From NCBI GenBank assembly GCA_025800305.1, contig JAOXRY010000027.1, forward strand, positions 1-10,031: 10,031 nucleotides of DNA, given 5' to 3'. The notes below the pieces were generated by a model, which made no database searches, was not told the origin of the DNA, and saw nothing but the letters and a program-made list of their open reading frames with translations. The DNA is from Campylobacterales bacterium (GTDB taxonomy: Bacteria > Campylobacterota > Campylobacteria > Campylobacterales > SZUA-545). The first letter of the stretch is position 1, and each line of letters opens with the position of its first letter. Shown one piece after another: positions 4,301 through 10,031 of the stretch. A program made the translations under genes and the position numbers.

Positions 4301-6319
4301 GTGGCTGAACCAGTAAAGAGACAGAGCTTAAAAAAATTTGACAGAATTCAAGAGGTCAAAACTTATAAAGTTGGAAATGCAATTGCTGAAATTGTAAAAA
4401 AAGAGCGTGTTTTTCCAGCAAGTATTGATTTTGATATTCGTCAAGTAAATACTTTTATTAGAGAACCTGGTCAAGATGAGTACAATGCTCTTAATGAAGT
4501 CCACTTAAAAAATTTATCTCAAGAGACTTATCTTCTTTCAGAAAGATTAAAAATCACACAAGAGTATGTTGTTAAATTTAAACCAACGAAGCAAGATCCA
4601 GATTTCAGACCTGTGATTTCTATTGCTACAGATCCAATGAAATCTATAGCTAAAGCTGTTGTCAAAAGAAATTCAATTTTTAAACCTACAGATGACTTGA
4701 AAAAAAGACTTGTAGATTATTTTAATAAGGTAAAAGTTAAAAACCATATGCTGATTGAGGTTAATGACCAAGCAATGTTAAAATCAATTGATACCTTAGT
4801 CGCAAAAGTTCAGTCTGGAGGATTGACAGCAGATCTCGTTATATGGTTGGCGAAATGGCCAAAAGCAGTTCCACCAAAAGATGATGCTATAGAACTTTTA
4901 TATAGAGAAAAAAATAAAAAAAATAAAAAAGATTCAGATAAAGTAGATCATGCTGAGAGAGATTTTATTATTGGGGTTGAAAAAGATGAGATCTTGGTCG
5001 TTTACCACAAAGCACGAAACGGTAGACCTGGAAGAAATTTCAGTGGAACGTATATCTCTGTAGAAGAGCCAAAGATCGTTAATCTCCCTCCTTTCGAACC
5101 AGATCCAACCTCTATAATTTTAGAGGATAGCCAAGATAAAAAGATCTATAAATCTTCTGCTGATGGTTTTGTCTCTATTGAAATGGGACTTTTAACGGTA
5201 CAGCAAGAGATGTTACTTAAAAATGTAACGTTAAAAGAGACAGGAAATGTAAGACCTGGACTTGATAGTAAAGTAAAAATAAGAGTAGAGTCCGGTGACC
5301 CTGCAGAGGATGCTGTTGGTCCTGATATGATTATTGAAGCAACAGAGATTACAGTTGTTGGTAGTATTGGTTCTGGTGCAGTTCTTAGAGCAAAGAAAAT
5401 CACCGTAAATGGACAGACACACACAACAACAAAACTCTATGCTGAAGATCTTGAAGTAGGTGTTTTAAAAGGTTACGCTGAGTGTAATATTGGAAATGTT
5501 AAGTCTATTGAACAAGGTACAATTTACGGAGATAATGTAAGTATAGAAACTGTAACAGGTGGTGAAATTTATGGTAGAAGAGTTGAGATAAAAGATCTTA
5601 GACTTCCAGCAAAAATCTATGCTGCACAGGCTGTACTTATCGAAAATCAAGATTGTGCTGAAAACAAGATATATCTAGATCAAACGGCTATTCTTACTGC
5701 TAGAAAAGCTATAAACACCGCGAAACAAGACATAAAAGACTCTAATAACTATATCAAGATAGGAACAGATGAGGTTGTGAAAGTTTCTAAATTTTTGAGA
5801 GACAATAAACAGACTTTTGAAAACATAAAAGTTCACATTATGGAGTGTAAACAAAGAGGTGACGCTCCAAAATCAACTTTTGTCAAGATGTTTAAAGATT
5901 ATCTTGCAAAGATGAAATCATTAGATGAGCTTCATAAAAAATTAGAAGAAGCAGAAGAAAAAATTGAAAAATCCAGAGATTTTTTACAAGATCTTGATGG
6001 AGAATTGATGACTGCTTTTGTTTTCAATGAAGGTTTAAAATGGCAAGGAAGAAATGAAATCCATTTTATCTTTCATGGTAAAGTTCTTGATGCTAATAAG
6101 GTTATTGATGGTTTTCCAGCTGCTGAAATTGTAGGTGTAAAACTTACTGAAAGAGATGGTTTATCTGCTGTCGTTGGACTAAAAGAGGAATTTCCAAAAA
6201 TTGATATTTATACAGAACAACCTTTTGATTATAAAAATGATCCTCTAGCAGAAAAAGATGAAGAGGAAAAATCTCAAGAAGAAGATGCTTTAGAGGAAGA
6301 ACTTCCAGAAGAGTCTTAA
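4301..6319 (+). CDS. DUF342/FapA-family protein
   Basis: A 672-residue cytoplasmic protein with no signal or membrane segment. The N-terminal part (about 1-240) is mixed alpha/beta. NGRPGRNFSG near 240 marks the start of the conserved FapA region. Residues about 280-460 are a run of short beta strands with spaced glycines (ITVVGSIGSGAVLRAKKITV, then GGEIYGRRVEI), as expected for a right-handed beta-helix. A coiled coil follows (about 537-570), and the tail from about 646 is strongly acidic. In Vibrio, FapA is needed for polar flagellar assembly and interacts with EIIA-Glc; whether this protein does the same is unknown. The GTG start has GGGA eight bases upstream. A 9-base AAT-AAA-AAA unit recurs around 4908-4931 and encodes a Lys/Asn-rich linker. 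No flagellar gene is visible nearby. Confidence 0.88.
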   Translation: MAEPVKRQSLKKFDRIQEVKTYKVGNAIAEIVKKERVFPASIDFDIRQVNTFIREPGQDEYNALNEVHLKNLSQETYLLSERLKITQEYVVKFKPTKQDPDFRPVISIATDPMKSIAKAVVKRNSIFKPTDDLKKRLVDYFNKVKVKNHMLIEVNDQAMLKSIDTLVAKVQSGGLTADLVIWLAKWPKAVPPKDDAIELLYREKNKKNKKDSDKVDHAERDFIIGVEKDEILVVYHKARNGRPGRNFSGTYISVEEPKIVNLPPFEPDPTSIILEDSQDKKIYKSSADGFVSIEMGLLTVQQEMLLKNVTLKETGNVRPGLDSKVKIRVESGDPAEDAVGPDMIIEATEITVVGSIGSGAVLRAKKITVNGQTHTTTKLYAEDLEVGVLKGYAECNIGNVKSIEQGTIYGDNVSIETVTGGEIYGRRVEIKDLRLPAKIYAAQAVLIENQDCAENKIYLDQTAILTARKAINTAKQDIKDSNNYIKIGTDEVVKVSKFLRDNKQTFENIKVHIMECKQRGDAPKSTFVKMFKDYLAKMKSLDELHKKLEEAEEKIEKSRDFLQDLDGELMTAFVFNEGLKWQGRNEIHFIFHGKVLDANKVIDGFPAAEIVGVKLTERDGLSAVVGLKEEFPKIDIYTEQPFDYKNDPLAEKDEEEKSQEEDALEEELPEES

Positions 6320-6642
6320 AAAGTACACTCCTCATATTTAAAAGGAGTTTTGTAGATACAAGATGAGACGATAGGATCTAGAACTCTTTTTCTAGACACT
6401 TCTTTTTGATGGAGATCTTTAAAAGTTAATGTCATCAAAACAAAAACACCCCGCACTTTTTGTTTGATTCTTAATTTACAAGGAAGTTTTTCACATCCTG
6501 TGGCATCAACAAAACCAGAGATTGTAACTCTAGTGTCTATCAATTGGCTCCTATTAACAGTTCCCATGAATATTTCTTCAACTTGATCACTATAAGAATA
6601 TGATAAGATAATGAAACAAAGTATTATAGATCTAATTGTCAT
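6316..6642 (-). CDS. Small secreted four-cysteine protein, function unknown
   Basis: A 108-residue precursor with an N-terminal hydrophobic segment (about residues 3-17), probably cleaved after SYS at 18. The mature part looks like a small beta-rich domain with four cysteines (C50, C55, C95, C106), consistent with two periplasmic disulfides. I do not recognise the family. The stop shares the four bases TTAA with the stop of the convergent FapA-like gene. The ATG at 6642 has an in-frame stop shortly upstream, so no earlier start is possible. No Shine-Dalgarno is visible, and the mRNA leader may be very short. Confidence 0.7.
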   Translation of the reverse strand: MTIRSIILCFIILSYSYSDQVEEIFMGTVNRSQLIDTRVTISGFVDATGCEKLPCKLRIKQKVRGVFVLMTLTFKDLHQKEVSRKRVLDPIVSSCIYKTPFKYEECTF

Positions 6643-6644
6643 GC

Positions 6645-6653
6645 TGGTATATT
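6645..6653 (+). promoter_or_regulatory. Extended -10 promoter for the MoCF/propeller operon
   Basis: TGGTATATT, the same TGG-plus-hexamer form as at rplI and thiL. Transcription would start near 6660, about 55 bases before the ATG at 6715. Confidence 0.5.
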
Positions 6654-6658
6654 AAATA

Positions 6659-6664
6659 AAAATA
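6659..6664 (-). promoter_or_regulatory. Possible -10 element for the small secreted-protein gene
   Basis: TATTTT on the minus strand, within AGGTATTTTTATT. The predicted start near 6652 leaves a leader of about ten bases. TAATAT, closer to the gene, is an alternative that would make the mRNA leaderless. Confidence 0.3.
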
Positions 6665-6714
6665 CCTAAAGACGATGGTAAAACTGAATAAAAATATCTG
6701 AGAGAGTGATTTTC

Positions 6715-7467
6715 ATGTCAGAAAGTAACATTAATTTTTACACTGTCATCATAGGAACAGAACTTCTTAATGGAAGAAGAGTGGATTCTCATTTTTCGTT
6801 TGTTAATAAGGAACTTCTAAAAAGAGGTCATGAGCAAAAAGCAAACTTTGTTGTAAAGGACATTCCTGAATTTATGACAGACATTTACACCCTCATTAAA
6901 AATGATCCTAATAGTGTACTTTTTAGTTTTGGTGGAATTGGATCAACTCCTGATGATTATACAAGAGAGATTGCTTCAAAAGTTTTTAGAGAAAGTCCAT
7001 TGGAAACCAATCAAGAAGCTTTGGAAATAATTAAAGATATCTTCAAAGAAGAAGCCTATCCTCATAGGGTGAAAATGGCAGAACTCCCAAAGAACTGTGA
7101 ACTTTTAGCAAATCCTGTCAATAGAATTCCTGCTTTTGGTTTGGATAAAAGGTTTTTCTTTGTTCCTGGTTTTCCAAAAATGGCACAATCTATGATATTA
7201 GATATATTAGATAGATACTATCCTCAGGGAAAGAAAAAATTAAGAAAAACCATTAAAGCATTTTGTACAGAAAATATTTTAATTGATTTTATGAAGATGG
7301 TTCCTGATAGTGTAGAACTTTCTTCTCTTCCTACAATACCAGTTGATGGGAAGAAAAAAACTGTATTATCTCTTGGAAGTTATGATGAAAAAATTCTAGA
7401 TGAATGGTTTGAAAAAGCAGTAGACTTTATGAATAGTAAAGAAATTTCCTTTGAGTTTGGTGAGTAA
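6715..7467 (+). CDS. CinA-type molybdopterin-binding (MoCF) domain protein
   Basis: A 250-residue protein from the ATG at 6715, which has GAGAG eight bases upstream; a GTG at 6706 would add three residues but overlaps that site. The N-terminal two-thirds is a MoaB/Mog-like MoCF fold as in CinA: IIGTELLNGRRVDSHFSFVN (about 12-31), SFGGIGSTPDDYTREIA (about 72-88), and PVNRIPAFGLDKRFFFVPGF (about 135-154). The C-terminal nicotinamide-mononucleotide deamidase domain of full CinA is missing; about 80 residues without a recognisable motif replace it. Such short proteins are often labelled competence/damage-inducible protein A, but the activity of this form is not known. The propeller gene starts two bases after its stop, so the two form an operon. 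Confidence 0.87.
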   Translation: MSESNINFYTVIIGTELLNGRRVDSHFSFVNKELLKRGHEQKANFVVKDIPEFMTDIYTLIKNDPNSVLFSFGGIGSTPDDYTREIASKVFRESPLETNQEALEIIKDIFKEEAYPHRVKMAELPKNCELLANPVNRIPAFGLDKRFFFVPGFPKMAQSMILDILDRYYPQGKKKLRKTIKAFCTENILIDFMKMVPDSVELSSLPTIPVDGKKKTVLSLGSYDEKILDEWFEKAVDFMNSKEISFEFGE

Positions 7468-7469
7468 TC

Positions 7470-9641
7470 ATGGAATTTAATGTAGAGGTTAAACCAACAA
7501 GCTCAGCACACCATATTGTTGTTTCCAAAGCTAGGGTGGCTGTTGTTGATAATCATACTAACATTACCTTTTTAGATCCAGAAGATCTAAGTAAAAATCT
7601 TAAATTAGAGCAAGAATTTAATTCTGAAGTTACATATAAACTGACAAGAGGAAACTCCTCTTCTAGCGATGGAAGACTCCTTTGTCTCTATCTAGATACA
7701 AAAAAAAGAACATATCTTTGTGTTTTTGATGAAGCTTCAAACAACTATAAGCCAAGGGTGAATTTAGAGTGGAACTTAGGACAAACAGAAGTTTCCATTT
7801 TTAGTAAGGACAACTCTTTACTTTTAGTTGGAGGTGCAGATGGGCATATGTGTGTTTACTCGACTTCCAACGGAAAGCTTGTTAATTCTCTACCTAAGAT
7901 GATGGAATATATCACTTCTGTTGCTATTTCTGGTGATAATAATCTTGTGGCATATACAAGTTTTAAAAAGAAACTGGTGATTTTTGATATGTCAAAAAAT
8001 TTACCACTAAAAGTAACAAGTTATAGTGAAATTATTTCTGTTGTTGGATTTTTAAATCAGACAAAGTTTTTGATTTATGGTGCAAGAGATAACGCAATTA
8101 TTCTTTTTGATATTCTAAATGGAAGAACAGTTAGAGAGCTTGGATATACAATAAACTGGCCTGTATTTATGCATATTGATGAGAATGATCAATACGCTCT
8201 TATTTCTGACAAAGCTGGATATGTTCATATTATAGACTTAACATCAACAGAAGCTGAACTAGAGCCTTTTTATAACTCTCCTGCAATAGTTGTTGAAATT
8301 AAGCCCTTGAAAGATGAGTTTTTATATTTTCTTTTTGATGATGGAAGTGTAAAAGTTATCAATATTTTAGAGGCAAGAAGACATGTTTTAGATGATGCTG
8401 CTGGTGGAAGCATTGCTGAAGTTTATAAGGCTATTAGTCAAAATCCTATTTTAAGATTTGGTGTTGAAGAGGTTTTAAGAAAAACAGATGAAGCCTATGA
8501 AAAAAGATTAGATTTAGCTATGCACGAAATTGCAAAGAACAATCTTGATACAGCAATGAAAATGATGGGAAAAACTCTTCAGTCTCCTAGTAATAAAGAG
8601 AAGTTTGAAGCAATGCTTCAGCATAAAGATAAAGTAATTGGTTTTTGGCAACAAATCACCAGTGGAAACTATGCTTCTGCTTATGAAATGGCAAAAAATA
8701 GTGATTTTTATAGAAAGCTTCCTTTTTATGATAAGATGGAAAAAAGATACTCACAAGCTTTTAGTCAAGCCCAACATATTCTTCTTACTTCAAAAAATCT
8801 AAAAGAAGCACAAGAAGAACTTTTAGCATTTTCCAAAGTACCTTCCAAGCAAAAAGGTATCAAAGCGATGTTTGCCAATCCAGACAAATTCTCAATGGCA
8901 GAAAAAAAGTTTAAAGAGAGAAAATTTGAACATGTAAATAAGCTTATTGTTCAATTTCCTGAACTAAAACAGGCACCTTTTTATCATGAGTATAAAAACC
9001 TAATGGATGGTGTTTTATCCAACTTTGTGACAGCTATGAGTCAAGGAATGTATAGTAAAGCTATCGCTGATAAAGAGATCATAGAAAAACATTTTCCTGA
9101 TGTTGTTGAGAAATTAGGAGATGATTTTGAAAAGTTAAATATTGTTTCAAAGTTTAGTAATGCTGTTAAAGAAAAAAAGTTTGGAGTAGCTATGGATCTT
9201 GCTGCTGAGAATACATTTTTGATTGCAGCAGATGACTACAAGATCTTAGACAAAATGGTAGGAAGCCGTATAGATCTTGCCTTGAAAAATGCTTTCGCAA
9301 GAAGATTTGCAGAAATGGATAAGATCTTAAGACCTTTTCTTAAAAGCAAATACTCAAGAAGCAGAGCTGTTGGAATCTATAAGATCTTCTATTTGGCACA
9401 GATTGATGAACTTGGAAAAAAGATGAATCAAAAGCACTGGAAGCATACATTAAATAGTTATGTACTAAGATTTGGTACAGATCCCGAGATTGAACAACTT
9501 GTTAAAAGGTACGATCAAGATAATGTTTATAAAGCCTTTGAAGATTCAGAAAACGGAAACTTTTTAAAATATAAAGCAGTTCCAAATATTGTAACAGGAA
9601 AAATAATAGAAGCAAATCTAAAGGCTGCTTCTAAGAAGTAG
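7470..9641 (+). CDS. WD40-like beta-propeller plus alpha-solenoid protein
   Basis: A 723-residue protein in two parts with no signal peptide or membrane segment. Residues about 1-305 are repeated beta blades of WD40 type, for example SKDNSLLLVGGADGHMCVY (about 111-129), AISGDNNLVAYTSFKKKLVI, then IYGARDNAIILFDILNGRTV, and a last blade FLFDDGSVKVINI. From about 310 to the end the sequence is helical, with repeated alanine-rich hairpins (LDLAMHEIAKNNLDTAMKMM, AMSQGMYSKAIADKEIIEKH, AVKEKKFGVAMDLAAENTFL) that look TPR-like. The C-terminus is basic. A propeller followed by a helical solenoid is typical of large scaffold or coat proteins. The partners and location of this one are unknown; it is probably a cytoplasmic scaffold. 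It is coupled to the MoCF gene upstream and ends inside a strong hairpin. Confidence 0.85.
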   Translation: MEFNVEVKPTSSAHHIVVSKARVAVVDNHTNITFLDPEDLSKNLKLEQEFNSEVTYKLTRGNSSSSDGRLLCLYLDTKKRTYLCVFDEASNNYKPRVNLEWNLGQTEVSIFSKDNSLLLVGGADGHMCVYSTSNGKLVNSLPKMMEYITSVAISGDNNLVAYTSFKKKLVIFDMSKNLPLKVTSYSEIISVVGFLNQTKFLIYGARDNAIILFDILNGRTVRELGYTINWPVFMHIDENDQYALISDKAGYVHIIDLTSTEAELEPFYNSPAIVVEIKPLKDEFLYFLFDDGSVKVINILEARRHVLDDAAGGSIAEVYKAISQNPILRFGVEEVLRKTDEAYEKRLDLAMHEIAKNNLDTAMKMMGKTLQSPSNKEKFEAMLQHKDKVIGFWQQITSGNYASAYEMAKNSDFYRKLPFYDKMEKRYSQAFSQAQHILLTSKNLKEAQEELLAFSKVPSKQKGIKAMFANPDKFSMAEKKFKERKFEHVNKLIVQFPELKQAPFYHEYKNLMDGVLSNFVTAMSQGMYSKAIADKEIIEKHFPDVVEKLGDDFEKLNIVSKFSNAVKEKKFGVAMDLAAENTFLIAADDYKILDKMVGSRIDLALKNAFARRFAEMDKILRPFLKSKYSRSRAVGIYKIFYLAQIDELGKKMNQKHWKHTLNSYVLRFGTDPEIEQLVKRYDQDNVYKAFEDSENGNFLKYKAVPNIVTGKIIEANLKAASKK

Positions 9642-9652
9642 CCTTTAGATTT
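9614..9652. terminator. Long hairpin over two convergent stop codons
   Basis: A perfect 13-bp stem (9614-9626 with 9640-9652) continues through one G-U pair and four more pairs to a TAA loop at 9632-9634. It covers the last codons and stop of the propeller gene and the stop of the convergent regulator. The T-runs on either side are short (TTTT with an interruption on the plus side), so it is probably a bidirectional terminator or RNA 3'-end stabiliser. Confidence 0.75.
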
Positions 9653-10031
9653 TATCAATGTTTTGAATATATTTTTTCAGATCTTCTAGTTTTAAAATTA
9701 GAGAAAGAACAAGTGGTTTAGGAGCGAAAGATAAGAGGTTTATTAGTCTCTCCAAATCAGAGTCTCTTTTTTTCTCTGTAAAATTTTCTTTTTCTATTGT
9801 TTGAGAATAGATATTTTCTATTTTATTTCTCGAGCCAATTCTATGATTTAAAATCTCTAAATCTTCTTTTGAAGCATATTTTACAACATTATTCAAAAAT
9901 TCTATTTTCTTCTTTTTATCTGTTAAGAACAACTCTTGTTCTGTGATTTTTAGAGCTTCAGCTATATATGGGATAAGCTCAATTTTAATAGCTATAGATC
10001 CATCTAAATATTTATATATTGTTTTTTCAGT
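9645..10031 (-). CDS. XRE-family helix-turn-helix protein, N-terminus off the window
   Basis: The minus-strand frame is open from the right window edge to the stop at 9645 (128 residues seen). A TTG at 9932 could act as a start only if the upstream part were ignored. That part clearly belongs to the gene: it reads KTIYKYLDGSIAIKIELI followed by PYIAEALKITEQELF. This matches the second half of a Cro/C1-type HTH, with the recognition helix leading into the Leu-Asp-Gly turn, then a helix pair ending in the typical ELF. The remaining about 90 residues are helical and charged, and may mediate dimerisation. It is likely a small DNA-binding regulator; its target is unknown. The gene converges on the propeller gene, three bases apart, under a shared hairpin. 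Confidence 0.75.
   Translation of the reverse strand, partial: TEKTIYKYLDGSIAIKIELIPYIAEALKITEQELFLTDKKKKIEFLNNVVKYASKEDLEILNHRIGSRNKIENIYSQTIEKENFTEKKRDSDLERLINLLSFAPKPLVLSLILKLEDLKKYIQNIDKI

Noticed and set aside
5146..5650. Minus-strand frames inside the FapA-like gene
   Set aside because: They are shadows of the beta-helix region, with no ribosome-binding site or recognisable domain.
6645..9641. Competence operon, because of the CinA-like label
   Set aside because: The protein has only the MoCF domain and no competence or recA gene is nearby, so the name alone does not support a role in competence.

Overview
The window looks like a chromosomal segment of an AT-rich (roughly one-third GC) Campylobacterota genome (former Epsilonproteobacteria). 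The reasons are an rplI-hslV operon, an HslV that begins with a short ...HATTI leader as in Campylobacter, strong TATAAT -10 elements without clear -35 boxes, and very tight gene packing. A free-living Sulfurimonas- or Sulfurovum-like lineage is my guess; the genus cannot be fixed from this sequence.

Left part (1-1540, minus strand). One operon runs right to left: rplI (ribosomal protein bL9), hslV (protease subunit of HslUV), then an MNT nucleotidyltransferase and a HEPN (DUF86) protein cut by the window edge. The last two form a HepT/MntA-type toxin-antitoxin pair. They sit where the unfoldase gene hslU is expected, and all junctions overlap or nearly touch.

1540-2250 (plus strand). Two small coupled genes encode a cytoplasmic coiled-coil protein and a standalone YqfO/NIF3-insert-like domain. 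They diverge from rplI through two face-to-face -10 elements.

2249-3233 (minus strand). A small four-cysteine lipoprotein and an exported GH73-type glucosaminidase form an envelope pair.

3301-6319 (plus strand). thiL (thiamine-phosphate kinase) is probably read from a leaderless mRNA. A 672-residue DUF342/FapA-like protein follows under its own TATAAT promoter.

6316-10031. A small secreted four-cysteine protein of unknown function (minus) diverges from a two-gene plus-strand operon. That operon encodes a CinA-type MoCF-domain protein and a 723-residue protein with an N-terminal beta-propeller and a C-terminal alpha-helical solenoid. The latter converges on the C-terminal part of an XRE-family regulator that runs off the right edge. 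A long hairpin covers both stop codons.

The signals most worth pursuing are a strong excess of the palindrome AGATCT (27 copies), the toxin-antitoxin module inside the hslV operon, the propeller-plus-solenoid protein, and the repeated inverted -10 promoter geometry. I see no CRISPR array, RNA gene or insertion sequence. Apart from the ends of genes cut by the window edges, no stretch longer than about 130 bases lacks a gene.
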